From contig ML680098.1 in assembly GCA_007922225.1 (NCBI GenBank), positions 2,542,001 to 2,606,000 of the forward strand: a stretch of DNA of 64,000 nt, read 5' to 3'. A program made the translations under genes and the position numbers. Shown here in pieces: positions 22,831-35,415 of this stretch (position 1 is the first letter of the stretch; every line of letters begins with the position of its first letter). Below the pieces are notes generated by a model. The model saw nothing but the letters and a program-made list of their open reading frames with translations. It had not been told where the DNA came from and did not search any database. Source of the DNA: Emydura subglobosa. Its lineage: Eukaryota; Chordata; Testudines; Chelidae.

Positions 22831-24552
22831 AATACAGTCCAAAACAATCATCCTAGGTCAATAGATTGAGGGAAGGCAAGAAGAGTGAGCAATAGCAAAT
22901 GTCTAATAACTGGATTTGTTTTCAAAAAGCCCTGCAAAAAGCAGATGTCACTTTGGCCAATGTGGACAGAGAAACAAAACAGTGTTTGTCACAGTCAGTT
23001 TGAGGTATCCAAGGTGCTGAAACAGCTCACCCCATTGTCCAAATGGGAATAAGGAGAACCATCCCTTCTCCTCTTTCTGGCATCTCTTTTCTTCTACCAG
23101 GATTAAAATGGCAGGTAGACAAAGTGCCCAGTGGAGAGCAACTTTCAGGTATAGGCATAGCATGGGATTTTATTCTGGACCCCACCATAAGTGGGTAACC
23201 CAGAGGTCACCACACAACAGTCATGCATCCATAGTAGACTAAAGGCTCCCTTCTTCTCCCACTGAAGACAATGGAACGTTAGACACTAATATATCAAGAG
23301 CAGAATCGGGTCCAGAGTCCCTCATCCTCTGTGCAGTCCCAACCTAGGCCCTGAAGACTGGCTTTTAACTCAGTGTGTGCAGCAACCTGGAACTAAGGGG
23401 CCTTCCTCAACCCATCCACAGCCTTTAATAGGACAGCTGACCTCAAAGGGCCAAGCTCTCATCTGCTCCCTCATACACTATCCTCAGGGTAGGAAGATAT
23501 TACCCCTCCTGAAGAGCCACTCCGTGTTCCATGGCTTATCCTCTAGAGGTTCCCCCACAGAGAAGCTGTTCTGCTCTCAAAAAAGCACATACTAGAAGCA
23601 GAACTCAACCATGCAGTATTGCCTGAAGGATGGTACAAGCACAGCTTAGCTCTCACATGAGACCCACTGCCGAGCATTTAGCTGCTGCATCACCTTCCTT
23701 TGTAGCATCTCTACACCCTTGCTGCCTGGGTCTTTCAGCTGCTTTGTCCTGTCCTGTCCCTGTGGGGTAGTCTGGCTGTTCACATCCTTGACCTGGCCTC
23801 TTGCTGAGCCTCCTACAGTGGCAGCATGTTGTCAATGACAAATGACTACGGCAGCGCAATATAAAAACCCAGGGGGAAGGGAAACAAGAAGTGACCCCCC
23901 AGTCAACCCCACTCTAAACAAAGGAAAGCAGCATTCGAAATAGTGCTGCTCTTTCCATTTCCTGCCAGTGATATCCCTATAATAAAAAATGAGTCCTGTA
24001 TATTCATTTGCTATTAGGTGATCCTTTCAGAGTTAAATCCTCCTTCACTCGGGATCATCCCTGCCACCTTTCCTCCATGTCATGCACATTTCCCTTCTCT
24101 ATTTTCTCTTTTCTTTGTGAATTTAGTGCTAATGGCCTGTGCCTGATAGCTAGTCCTGGAAACCACCTACCCTTCTCTGCATCCTCATATTATGTACAGC
24201 ACATAACTATGTGCAACGCATTCGTCCCCAGCCCATCTCATCCATATCAAGATGTCAGGGCCACCTCTGAGGGCAAGAGTGGAGCTTAGCCTTCTCTGTG
24301 GCCATGGCTTCTTAGCCAAAACTGTCAAAATGGATGCTAAGAACCAGTTCTGCTCTGGTACTCCGTTAAAGGGGATCCCCGTCCAGTGGGAATGGGACTG
24401 GGCTCCTTTCACAAACGGGGCTACCAGATGGGAACATGTCATTTAGTTTCAACTACTGTCAAAAAATAAAAGAAGAAGAAATCAGTGAAAAACTCAAGGC
24501 AAAATAAAACTCACACCAGCCACTGGGATTGCAGGGGCCTAGTGTAGTTCTT
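22831..24552. other. Non-coding stretch, nothing recognised
   Basis: Frames of up to 93 codons occur here but none has a recognisable domain. The GC-richer segment 23640-23880 may be an old LTR piece, but I could not find ends. Confidence 0.4.
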
Positions 24553-24622
24553 GGGCCCAATTCTCTGTCCATTGACATCAATGGTACAGCTCTCCCATCC
24601 AATGGGAGCAGGAACTGGCCCC
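24553..24622. repeat. Small imperfect palindrome
   Basis: GGGCCCAATTCTCTGTCCATTG on the left and CCAATGGGAGCAGGAACTGGCCCC on the right form an imperfect palindrome around GACATCAATGG, eleven bases before the LTR at 24633. Confidence 0.5.
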
Positions 24623-24632
24623 TCATGTGGGC

Positions 24633-25125
24633 TGTAACAGGGTTGGCTGGCTCTTGAGTGCCCCCTTGTGCCCAGAGATGCCTCTGCAATGCCTTACTAC
24701 AACCTTCTCCCCCCCTGCAAGGCTCCTTAAACAGACCTCACCCACTTTTTCTGTGGTCAGAATACCCCTCTTTGGGCGCTGGGTTTATCCACAGAATAAA
24801 AAAACGTCAAGGCCCCCAATTAAAGTCCAAACAATCTTCCCTCTTACGCCTCCCAGACCTTCCAGCCTTAGGCCTGCCCTGCTTTGGCGGCCACTCCCCA
24901 ACTTTCTCCAGTGAGGGTCTCTGTCTTAATGCTCAGGAGACTCCACTGGAGTCTGCTCACTCCTAGCAGTCTATGAGTGCTGAGCAGTCACAGCTGCAGA
25001 CCCCCTTCATTGCAGTTTCCTGCTGCTCTTCAGAGGGCAATCGCCCTGATCTTTGCCCTAGCTGGCTCACTCTGTACGTAGGGTTGGTGAGCCCCAGCCC
25101 TCCAGAAGGAAGCCAGCCTGTTACA
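24633..25125. mobile_element. Solo LTR with TGTAACAG...CTGTTACA ends
   Basis: The element begins TGTAACAG and ends CTGTTACA, an exact 8-bp inverted terminal repeat typical of LTRs. It is 493 bp, C-rich, and GC-richer than its flanks. No internal retroviral genes and no second LTR are seen, so it is probably a solo LTR formed by recombination. The flanks (TGGGC and CGATG) show no target duplication. The frames of 95 and 102 codons inside are composition effects. Confidence 0.65.
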
Positions 25126-25734
25126 CGATGGTAGTTTTTGGCCAGTGGCTGGAGGGCAGCACAGTAGTCGGATGGCACATTATGCTGTATCCGATGACAG
25201 AGATAGATAAACTTGAAAGGGACTGAACCATAACCAGGGTTGCTTCTCGTTTACCTGTATTGAGACAGGAGGTTCTTGTTTGCTTCTCCCATCCTGAATA
25301 CCTATTTCTTCTTTGAGACCTCTGCTTTCAGATGGCTTGTTCCCTTGTTACCTCATTCCCCTCCCACCTGCTTGTCTTTTGTCCTGTCTGATACCTGACA
25401 GGGGAAGGCTCGGTGATCCTGGATCCACAGAGGATCTGGGCACCTACAGCTGGTTTGAGGAGACTAAGTCCTGTTTTTAGGCACTGCTATGATACACAGA
25501 GCCCTGTATTAGCTTCATCTCACTTGCTGCCTAAATTTTCCACTGTAAAAGTCCAGAGCAAACACTTTGAGCATGTACACTGCTTCTTCAGGCAGGCTTC
25601 CAGAGAAGTATTTCACCCCTAAAGCCAGCATGATCCCCACATCAGGGGAAGAAAGGTGGGGTAACGCCTCTCTGCCTTGCAGGGCGGCTGTGGTAGGCAT
25701 GCTCCACACAAAATAGCGGGGCAGAGGGCTCTAA
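25126..25734. other. Unassigned sequence between LTR and composite repeat
   Basis: No recognisable gene or repeat. Frames of up to 69 codons only. Confidence 0.4.
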
Positions 25735-26425
25735 TCTTTAGCCCAATGGTTAGGGTACTCACCCAAGAGGCAAGAAACCCTGATTCAGCTTCCCCCCCTC
25801 TGCCTGAGGAGAAGAAGGGGTTTGAGTAAGGATCTCCCCCATCTCCAGTAGGTATCCTAGTTCTTGAACTATGGGATATTGTGATGCGGAACTCTGTTGA
25901 AGCCAACCTACTTTAATTAAATATTAATTGGAACAGAGAGTGAGACTCATTCTATAGTCCCGTGGTTAAAGCATTTTCCTGAGAAGTGGGAAACCTCTGT
26001 TCAAACCCTCTCTCTACATCAGGTAGAGGGGAGAACTGAACAGGGGTCTACACCCCACTGAGCTACAGGTTATAAGGGAGGCCTTCTCTGACCCTTTTTT
26101 GTGGAGTTGGGTAAGGGACCTAAGCTACCGGACACCAGGAGAGGATTCCAAGCTGTAGATTGTGAGCAGAGATGTACACCCCATTCCATAAGAGGCTTAG
26201 GACACAATCTTCTCATTGGCATCTCCTATTGTCGCTCTGCCTAGCACGCAGGCTTGTGTTGACCCCATTCTTAGCTGCCTCTTCCCCCCATTTATTGAAA
26301 AGGGAACCTGGGCACTCAGCTCAGGCTTTGTGGACCCCACTGGTTTTGAAGGTGCGTGAGCATTGCAACACCTATGCTCCTTTCTGGATCTGGGCCTACT
26401 TTCCTTGTGACTTGTTTGTGTAGTG
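25735..26425. repeat. Composite palindromic interspersed repeat with tRNA-like halves
   Basis: The left part pairs AGCCCAATGGTTAGGGTACTC (25740-25760) with the inverse at 25840-25875, making a stem-like palindrome. A second unit at 25955-26070 has GTTCAAACC (26010-26018), which fits a B-box of a tRNA-type promoter, and again an inverse partner. The remainder to TGGATCTGGGCCTAC (about 26384-26400) matches the layout of a long repeat I recall from turtles. It has no coding capacity. Whether it is a SINE derivative or a DNA element is unclear. Confidence 0.55.
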
Positions 26426-29400
26426 CCTACCACAATGGGGCACGATGATCCTCAGCAAGGGTTGCCGGGTTTTTCTTACTAGAAGTACGTTGCCATGTTC
26501 TCCCAATGCTCCGACAGTTTGGAAATTGAAAGAAAATAAAGCTTTTAGTCCTGTGCCTCACGATGCTCCCAAGTCATGCCAGAATTCCCCAGCTACCTTC
26601 TGCAGCGTTTTAACGTTCCCTCCCCACCATCTTTGTAGTGTGACCCATAGGACCAGCCCTGAGGGTGTCTTTCCTAGGGTTGTTTATTTTCTGCAGGGTG
26701 GTGGAAAGGGGGAGGAAGAGTTTAGGACAGACATGGTAGAATACCCGTTTTAGCCTCATTCTTCATACAGACACAGTCTCATTACCAGCATTTATTCCAA
26801 CAATGCAACATGGTAATTAATTCTCTTAAATTAATTATGGTGTTGCAGAGGAGAGGAGGAGGAGGAGCTGCAGATCACAATAGATGTGTTAACAATCAGC
26901 ATTTCCAAGGGTTGGTCTCTGTTTGTGTGTTTATTTGTATTGCTACTGATAGAACAGGTTTAATTATAGTTTGGAACTGAGCCTTTGCTTTTAACCACCT
27001 ACCAGTGATGAATCTACTGATAAGACATTACTTTATGTCACGTAACTGTTTAGGTTTCAACAGTTAAGAGCTTTACCAATTAAAAAGGGGGCAGATGAGT
27101 CTCCCAGTTGTCCAAGCGCCTATAAATCAGCCCCATTAAATAATATTCCCTTTGGATTTGGATATTTTTTCTAATTTAAATCAATTTTGCAAATCAAGCT
27201 GATGCGGTTAATTGATCTTTTTCACTTCTAATACTGTCTGTCATTCTCTTCTGCTCTGCATCGGCCTTTTCCTGTCATCTCATTTTGCAACAAGCCAGAC
27301 ACACAATCCTTCCTCCCTCCCCCCTACTCCCTTCTATTATAGCTCTGCATTTAAAATGGATTAAAAAAAAAAGAAAAAAAAGAACCTTGACTCAGGGACA
27401 TATTGACAGTACAGCATGGCTAAGCCACGTAGCACACACTGCTAGTTTTCTATAAAGGTGTCAGACGTTCGAGTTGAACTTTTGCCTGGATCCTGTCATT
27501 TGAACTAATCTATTTCTGCTAGGAAACATGTTGGCAGTGGCAGGTGAGGGTCTTTATGGTCTAACTGAAACAACAATATCCCCAGTAAGGCTGTAGAGAA
27601 AAGCCAAGTATTGACCACAAGAAAAAGGAGAGAAAGAGCAGATTGCAAGAGCTGACAGGAAACTCAATTTCCCTTTCTGCTTAGTTTGGTATATGAAAAG
27701 GTCGGAACTACACTGCAAAATCGTTCTGAGCCTTTTTATACAAAATAAAATAAACTGCTCTACTTTTCCTCTCAAAGTATTTCAGCTCATTCTTGCAGGT
27801 AAACAAACAATTTACTTGCATTTTTACCAGGAGTCTTTCTGTTATGTCTACACACTATTTGACAGGGCCACCCTTTCTGTTGTCAAGTGCAGAAGGCTTT
27901 CCCATACAGTGACATATAAAATAAGGTTACCAAATCTTAATGTAACTTTTCTCTCAATGGATCTTTTGTTCTGACTCATTTACGCATTATCCAAGTCTAT
28001 AATATGACAAGAGGTTCTTACTTATCTCCAGTAGCAGGCAGCATCTAACTTATTTTAAATTAATCTTAGTTTAGGTAAGGTTTGTTCAGGACTCTGAAAG
28101 TATAAGTTATTAGTTATTAATATTTTATGAACAAACCAGCCTATATTGACTGGAAGTGCTTCATTATACCAGAGCAAGAATCTCCCCTTTCTTAATGAAT
28201 GTAGGATGTTTCCTATGGACCCATCTTAAATAAATATATTAAGATGAAATTCCACTCAAATCCACGAGGCAGATCTGAGCTCTACTAATCTGCTGTCTTT
28301 ATAGCATAGAGGCAGAAATATAAGTGCAAAAAAAGTAGTGCCACCAACAAATTTATAAAATTATTCACAGGTTTTTTTAATGTGCTACACAGTTTGGTGC
28401 CAGGGAACCCGATGTGATATTGTCATAGCCAGGTAGAAATGCATGATTTCAGTGCAGCACATGCCCTGGTTTGCAGGCCTCCTCCACGCAGCTGAAATGC
28501 AGTGTTTTGAAGCTGTATCCCCATTCTGCATTACTTAATTATTGCAGCGGCTGCCAGAGGATCAAGTGGTGCCAGGCTTGTTTGGCTGAATTTTGCCATC
28601 ACTGACACAAAATCTCAATCACAGATACAAGACCAAAACGAAAGAAAAAACAAAAAATATTTTCAACACAACGAATCATCTACATGCATACCTGTCTTAT
28701 CTAAAGCTAAGGTACGCCTAGCTTATCCACACACCCCCACTTCTAGGAACTGGAGTCAGTTTGTTTTCCCCATAATCCCGTTTTCAGGGGCTAACCATTT
28801 ATCAGTGCCTCTGTTTTGTGTCTAATTGTGTCTCTTGAACTTAGTTAGACCAGTTTATGTAGCTCACCAGAGGAGGTTTGGGGTGGGGTCAGAGAACATA
28901 TCATAATTAATAGCCCTGGGTGTTTGCTGAGGAACTCTTATTTGGGCTGTCAATTAACTCCTGCTGAAATTAGCCCTTAGTAAATCACATAGCGACCACC
29001 ACAATGACAATCCAACAAGTAGATGTATATATAATTCATAAGATATTATAGGATCTTCCAATTCCTTCACATGTCCAATAGGCAAGTTCTCCTTTCACAT
29101 GTGACTTCCCCCTTCTCTGTTAGCTAAATTCCACTCACAGTTTGCTGTCAGTGACTAGCTAGTCCCAGAGTTGTAAGATCTAGTAGGCAAGCCGTTAGCA
29201 GATTTTTATACATCTGCTACTCAGGAACCGAACAGCAGTCATGGATTTGAACATACCCCAGGACTACAAACCTCTGTCTGGAAAGGTTTGCTAATCCTTT
29301 GCCAGTTTTCTAACTCAACATCACCCCACTCTTCTGTAGATGAAGGGCCATGGTTGTAGGATCAAGCCTTAAGAAGCCAGCGCTGTGTGTAGGATGCCCA

Positions 29401-29714
29401 TAGCCTTCAGTGGGAGTTGAGCACGGCAGGTTTGCAGGATCCAGGTTTTTAGCCTCAGTCAAACTAGCTCTGCCATTCTTGTGCCCATCTCAGGTAGGCA
29501 CAGGGAAACCAAGCAACTGCACTACATGGACCAGGTACAACAGGACAACGAGCTGAGCCTCATCAGCATACTGATAATACCGGAACCTAAGAAGCCTCAC
29601 ACTTTCGAGTGGAGTCATGTATAGGTTGGGAAGTAGAGAGGACAGACCATCATCTGTGGAAATCCTGCACGATAAAGCTCACTGAATGAGAGTTTACCCA
29701 GGACTATACATGGA
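26426..29714. other. Long AT-rich stretch without recognised repeats
   Basis: No gene found. 26745-27300 is rich in TTAATTA words (for example 26815-26840) and 28430-28600 has an ACTTAATTATTGCAGCGGC segment; both look repeat-free and could be conserved regulatory elements. An A-rich tract lies at 27361-27382. The longest frame (93 codons, 27693-27974) has no domain I recognise. Confidence 0.4.
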
Positions 29715-29890
29715 TGGAAAAAGTTTGGGGTGGGGTGGGGTGGGAATTTTGGATGTCAGTGAAATCTTGCAAATTTTTCAAGACTTTTCACAAATAATTT
29801 TTGCCATGTCTGACCAGCTTATAGAGTGAACCCAACTTTGCAAAAAAGTCATGAATGTTTTTTCTGCATTTTCTGACCAACTTGATCTAA
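29715..29890. repeat. GGGGT short tandem repeat and AT-rich unclassified repeat
   Basis: GGGGT units at 29721-29742 are followed by TTTTTCAAGACTTTTCAC-type sequence and two copies of a TGACCA word (near 29812 and 29874), similar to the AT-rich repeats at 8460 and 8945. Confidence 0.4.
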
Positions 29891-30149
29891 CACCTTTCTC
29901 TGAGACCACCTTTCTCTGAGACCTTTACACTTGAAAAACTACAGTGGCACAGCTGCAGCTACATCACTGTTGTGCTTCAATGAAGATGCTACCTGTGCTA
30001 ATGGGAGGGTATTGAGCTGTCTCAATAGGCTCACAGACATGGGTGCCACACTCAGGGCAGACTATCAAGAAAGAGGACACAAACTCCAAATTGGTTGTTT
30101 GTTTTATACTTAGATTTAAGCAACTACGTAACAAGTGTGAACTCCTCAA

Positions 30150-30400
30150 GCACTAGGACGGTCCCCTTTGGCACTCGGGTCTATCTTGCCGCCCAGGCAA
30201 GGCTGCCTTTGTGGCAGATGGTCCCTTACTCCAAAAGTTACTTTCAATGCCAAATGACCTCTCTCTTATCCCAGATTTCTCACCAAAGACAACGCTTGTA
30301 GCCAAACCTGTAATAAATTAACTAATTATTTGTTAATTAAGAAAAGAAATGAGTTATTTACAAGATTAAAGCAGACTGCCTAGCACAATAGGATCCTGGT
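30150..30400 (-). mobile_element. LTR-like fragment, minus orientation
   Basis: CACTCGGGTCTATCTTGCC, then CCCTTACTCC and a TAATTAACTAATTATTTGTTAA-like A/T core with ATGAGTTATTTACAAGATTA (30349-30368), recall the antisense end of a turtle LTR. No ends or target site found. It lies directly upstream of the solo LTR at 30425. Confidence 0.4.
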
Positions 30401-30424
30401 CCTGACTCTGAAACACTACACTAT

Positions 30425-31431
30425 TGTGACATGCTGTACCCTGAAGCAACACACCGTAAACTCCATAGTCATCATTCTTCTATGGTTGTAATAGTTCATA
30501 CTAAGCATGCCATATAAGATATCTAATGAAAGGTCATAATCCGCTAAAACCAATTATGCTGCCAAAGTTTGTGTATTATTAGTGTGTATCAAGTTATAAG
30601 ATTTTACTGTATAGTTGTTAAAAGAAACAGGCGATAAGTTTAAGAGTCACTTCTACAAGGGTGGTGGCTCCTCCCAGGAGGGTGTTAAGAGACTATTACC
30701 CTGTAAAGGAGTTATAACTGTAATCAGAGGATTTACAATAGAAAATGACAGTTGCACAAAACCATACAATGGAGATTGCTCAGCCCTGTGAGTAACCTTG
30801 TGACCCTGCAGAGCCCATTTGGACATGCCTGGACCAATGTATACTGAGCACATGGTCAAAAGATATAAAATAAGGGACAGGGGCTGCATGCTTGGTCCTC
30901 TCTCCTCCTCCACCTCGTTGAAAGCAACAGAAACATTGGAAGACAAAGAGACTGGACCCAGGCTTGAGGGAGATGCCTATATATGGAGAATTATAACGTC
31001 TAGGGGAGTGAGAAAACTGCTCCATCTAAATAATGCCTATTGTTAGGAGGCTTAATATTTAGATTGTGTTTCTCTGTTTTCTTAGGTACCTATATTTCTG
31101 CACACTTGGGGGGAGGGGGAACTGGGCAATAAACTTATATTGGTCAGGCTTCTGACCAGGGCAAGACCATGCAAATTTGGGGTGCAAGGCACAGAGTTGG
31201 TATGACCTGGCTGGTGCCTTTCTCTGTAAGATGCATGAGTGGCTCTGGCAGCATTCATGCCATCTAGCTGGGTGTGGAGCTTCACATGCTGATGGGTTGA
31301 GTGATAACCGCACCTAGAAAGGTTTACTGCTTGTCACCAGCAAAGCATTGGGAAGGTCAGCCCAGGCTGGAGAGTTACAGGGCCACAATGGTACTCCAGT
31401 CCCAGGTGGTACCCCACGGGAACCCATCACA
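30425..31431 (+). mobile_element. Solo LTR with target-site duplication
   Basis: The element runs from TGTGACATGC to CCCATCACA and is 1,007 bp, bounded by ACTAT (30420-30424) and GCTAT (31432-31436), a 5-bp target duplication with one mismatch. Inside are a TATA-like TATAAAATAA (30864-30873) and an AATAAA (31128-31133) about 260 bp downstream, in the order expected for U3, R and U5. I recall this sequence type from turtle genomes. No gag, pol or env sequence is near, so it is a solo LTR. The TATA and AATAAA order sets the plus orientation. Confidence 0.8.
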
Positions 31432-32002
31432 GCTATACAAACAAATATATAATTAACCACAACAAAGCATATTTGTAGTTGATAAATATCCATCTCACCA
31501 AATGTACTGCCACTCCACCCCATCCCTGGCCCACGCAAAAGTTTTAGGGAGGGCTCAGTTTCAAACTCTGTTCTGTTTATTATCTATTCATGACATTCTT
31601 CATATCCATCTGCTTCCAAGGATTTTGCTTGGAAAGACCTTAGTTTATGGCCTTCTTTTTCTATAGTTCATCTGAAACAAGTGTGATAAAACAAAGGGCT
31701 TCTTTTTCTGACACTTTAAAGAATTCTGCTGTCACTCTCTCATGTGGAGTAAGAGTAATTACTCCTAGACAGGACAGTTAAACACTTGGCATTCTATTCC
31801 ATTTCAAGGGGGAGATTTTATATCTGCAATTCTTACTCTTCTGAGAGTACTGTAAGGTTATTTTAATAGAATGAAGGCTGGTTTTAATTCTACAAAGCCA
31901 GGAGACAGTAAAGGGGGTTGCTTTAACATTCTGGCTTGCTTTTTATTTTTTCCAGAGATGCTGTCTATAACATCACATCCAATAAACCCAACCAATGCAG
32001 AT
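31432..32002. other. Non-coding stretch, nothing recognised
   Basis: No frame over 75 codons and no repeat signature. Confidence 0.5.
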
Positions 32003-32235
32003 GATTCATAGATTCCAAGGCCAGAAGATCTAATCTAACCTCTTATACAATAGAGGCCATAGACCTTCCCCCAAAATAATTCCTAGAGCAGATCTTCTAG
32101 AAATACATCCTATCTTGATTTTAATATGGTCAGTGAAGGAACCATTTAACAAGGTTGTGGTGGATTCTCCAATGGTTAATTATTCTCACTATTAAAAATT
32201 TACACCTGATTTCCAAAATGAGAAACCCCTTCATT
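32003..32235 (-). mobile_element. CR1 LINE 3' end, minus orientation
   Basis: Starts with GATTCATAGATTCCAAGG, the inverse of a CR1 terminus, and continues with CCCAAAATAATTCCTAGAGC (32071-32090) and GTTAATTATTCTCACTATTA. The same family 3' end occurs in plus orientation at 41375-41570. 5'-truncated as usual for CR1; no coding part left. Confidence 0.75.
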
Positions 32236-33436
32236 TTAACAGCGCCAATGAAGTTAGGTCTCAGCAAAAGTCACTGGCTCTTGCCTAATAAATGGATGCC
32301 GAATGTTTGCTAAGATATACCATGAGGAATCCCCCCTTATGAACACTTCATGTTATAGCTCCAGTAAGCAAGCCATGAGGAATACTTATCAAGTATACTC
32401 ATGCTTTAGGGCATAAACTGTGGCAATCAGAGAGGACTTTTTCCCCTGCCCGTGTAGCATTCCCCAGTTGTCTAGATTTTTTATATACATGCTGATAGCA
32501 CCTTCTCAAAAGCATTATATACTGCCCACTCTTGGATTGAAGCTATTGAACTAAATGGATCCAGAGCCTATGATATGGATATTTTATTTAATTTGTACAG
32601 TTCAAAACCGGGGTTATAGTCACTGAAAGTCAGAGATGGGAGAGAAGGTTCCAAAAGCAACATTAATGCCACCTTATTGAACTTGCTGTGCATTTTATAG
32701 GATGTATTTTATAGCATGAATGGTGACATGTTATGCATTTTTTTTCTGGGTCCGTGTGTTGTTTATCTTGCAATCGAACTCTTGACTTCTGCATCTTCCA
32801 GTTTGGGGGTCATTTTAATTGTGGAACCTTAACCTTGCATTAACACATGGAGTTGTTTTGTTTGCTTGCATTTAGCTTTCTAAGACTTTCTACTGAAAAA
32901 AAATGTCAAGAGGGAAAGATAATATCTAATAGTGTTTTGTTGTAGAGCTTACAAGCTCCACTAGCTTGATCAGTGGAGCTCATTGCTACAGAGCACTTGA
33001 GCTTATAACCTATAGACCAAATCCTGCTCAGTTTACAAGCCTGAAAAGTACCACTGAATTCAGTTGGAGACTCTGTGCATGTAAGGTGAACAAGGGGACT
33101 CACACTTGACTTGCTGCATGCACACACACACAGTGCATCTGTATTTATACAAGTATTTGTAGTCCTCACATTTTCTACTGTGCGTGCTCGAGATGCAAGT
33201 TTCAGAAGGTCAGCTCTGTGCTAATCAAACCAAATATCGTTTGCAAACCACACAAAGGCAGTAGTTCTGAAGGAGAATTTTGTCCACCTCACATTTCAAA
33301 CCATTTCACTCTTGGGGCCTGACTGCAACAAGCACCACAATGCTTAATTTCTGCTCCCTGCAGAATTTAAGCCTTAATCACTGATTCTGCGAAGATTTAG
33401 ACACATGCTTAATTTAACACACAATAAGCACTCCCC
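32236..33436. other. Non-coding stretch with weak palindromic words
   Basis: Nothing recognised except GGGCCTGACTGCAAC and GATTCTGCGAAGATTTAG near 33315-33400, which resemble arms of the dispersed palindromes. Confidence 0.4.
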
Positions 33437-34190
33437 TGTGACACTAAAGTCTCAGGGTGTAAAGCTGGGCATGTGCATAAATCACTGCAGGAGCAGCCAG
33501 AGCTTCTAAGCTCTTTGGGGTAGAGAGACTTTACATTCATATCTGCTTGTAAGGCACTTTCACTGCTGGGGCATGTCCTCGTGGCTGCTCTGGGGATTAG
33601 CTTCTTCCAGGTCCAACACCCCCTTCTGCTGTTCATTCATGCACTTTGCCACTTCTCTGTCTGCAAGTAGGGTGGTCTCTCCTCATGGCTCAGCCCCCTT
33701 GCCAGATCAGAATAGCCCTCTCTTACAGGGGTACCAGAGTCCCCCTGGACATAGCCTAGGCAGTCTTCTGCTCCACTGACTGCTCTGTGCCACTTCCTCA
33801 GCCCAGGGACCCTACAACCAGCAATCACGGCCTGCACTGTCCCAAACCTTGCTGCTGTTTCCCTGGGCTGCTTCCTACTTTGCCTCCTATGAAGCTTTTT
33901 CTCTGCCCTCTTCTAGGTACACGCTTCCCCCCAGGACTCCTATTCTCTCCCAAATCTCTTTCATACCGTTACTAGAGCTAGAAAAAGATTGCAGACATCT
34001 ACACTACAGCCCCTTCTGCTTACAGCTTCCTAATTTTCTACCAGCTCAGCCTTTCCTGTCCAGCTGGGCTCCATCTTCTACTAGGGCTTGCCTGGCCAGC
34101 CTAATTTTCTCCCAGCTGCAGACTCTTCCCAGCTACCTTAACCCTTTTAGGAGAGTGGTAGAGTGAACACACCATCCCCGGAACACACAA
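33437..34190. mobile_element. C/T-rich LTR-like fragment
   Basis: A C/T-rich block begins TGTGACACTAAAG and runs through repeated CTCCCAG/CAGCTC/TTCCTA words to a purine-rich AGGAGAGTGGTAGAG near 34150. Its composition matches LTRs of the type at 24633 and 55981. The right end is not clear and there is no target duplication. The 105-codon frame at 33849-34166 is a composition effect. Confidence 0.4.
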
Positions 34191-35160
34191 CACTGTTGAT
34201 CTTATACAAATAGATGATAATTTACCCGAGCCAGACTGCACTGGCAAAGTGAAAGTAAAATGCTTTAGGATCCATTCTCCATTCCCTGAGCCACCCAGCA
34301 ATGGGTATGTGTGTCACGCTCGGTTATATTTTCTAGAACACATTATTATGGTAACTCATACCATCCATGATAGGAATGGCCTTGATCTCAGTTAAATGCA
34401 TTGTTAAAGTACTTAAGATGTACTGCTTCATCATTGATATTTTTACAAGGCTGTCAAAGAGAAATACCATTTTTCTTCCTCCTCTATTTCACTTTTCTTC
34501 CCGATATAGTAATTAACAAGAGTCTTTAGATGCTGGCAAAACTGTCCCTTTTGAAGTCTCTACATAGCTGTCACCCTGGAGATAAAGGCAGATTATTCAA
34601 TCTTGACATTATAATTGTGGATTCAAGATAAAAGCCTGGATTAGAAGCTTCATAACCTCATGCAGAGAAAAAAAATGAGATCACCATGAGGTAATTTTAC
34701 TCGTAGTTTTGAAAGTTTAAGAAGTTCCTTGAGGATGAAAAGGGGGAGAATATCATGTCTTGACCTAGTATGGAATGAGCTATGTTACTTTTTTTCTATT
34801 GCTCCAGTAAAGAAGTGTTAGATAAGCTTTTATTTCTAAAATGTACCTCAGCTCTAAGGGATCTGACAGCAAGCAAATTATTCATTTGAATACTGGATGC
34901 TTTTATTTATGCTCTACATATGTTTTTCATCTCTTCCCCAATATATTTTTCTTCTCTCCACCCCTAAGCTCCCCTTCCCCAACTTTTAAATAATGTAGAA
35001 ATAAGAAAAAATGGGAACTGGGTGGTCTATGGAACTGGTTGTGGCAGCATTTCACATCTGGAATTCCAGTTTGAATCCAGCCCAGCCTGGCGTTCCAAAG
35101 ATAAGAACATCTGATGGCTGTGTTGGGGGCGTTGGTGTTGTTCTTCATGTATCCTCAGAA
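34191..35160. other. Non-coding stretch, nothing recognised
   Basis: AT-rich. 34560-34720 has a low-repeat look with GGATTA and AGATAA words; no other signal. Confidence 0.4.
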
Positions 35161-35164
35161 ATGT

Positions 35165-35415
35165 AGACACTTCACTCCCACTGATGTCAGTGGGTGTTAG
35201 ATGCCTAAATATCTTTAAGGATCTGGGCCTTAGGCATGGCTGCACTCAGTATCTCACACCACCTAACTCACTTAGGGACCAAAATCTCATTTCCAAAAGG
35301 GATTTACCACTTAGGAGTCTAAATCCCTTTGACTGTCAAAGGGATGTGAGATGGGTGTTGTGACGTTCTGCACCCCACTGCCTAAATAGCTTTAGAAATC
35401 TGTGCTTAAGTGTCT
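35165..35415. repeat. Cluster of imperfect palindromes (CCTAAATA..TTTAAGGATCTGGGCC)
   Basis: CTCCCACTGATGTCAGTGGG (35175-35194) is itself palindromic. It is followed by ATGCCTAAATATCTTTAAGG and GGATTTACCACTTAGGAGTC / AAATCCCTTTGACTG (35299-35335). These are the same building blocks as at 39714-39943. Confidence 0.5.

Noticed and set aside
26010..26018. Possible tRNA gene (GTTCAAACC B-box)
   Set aside because: No cloverleaf or anticodon arm can be drawn; it sits in a palindromic repeat.
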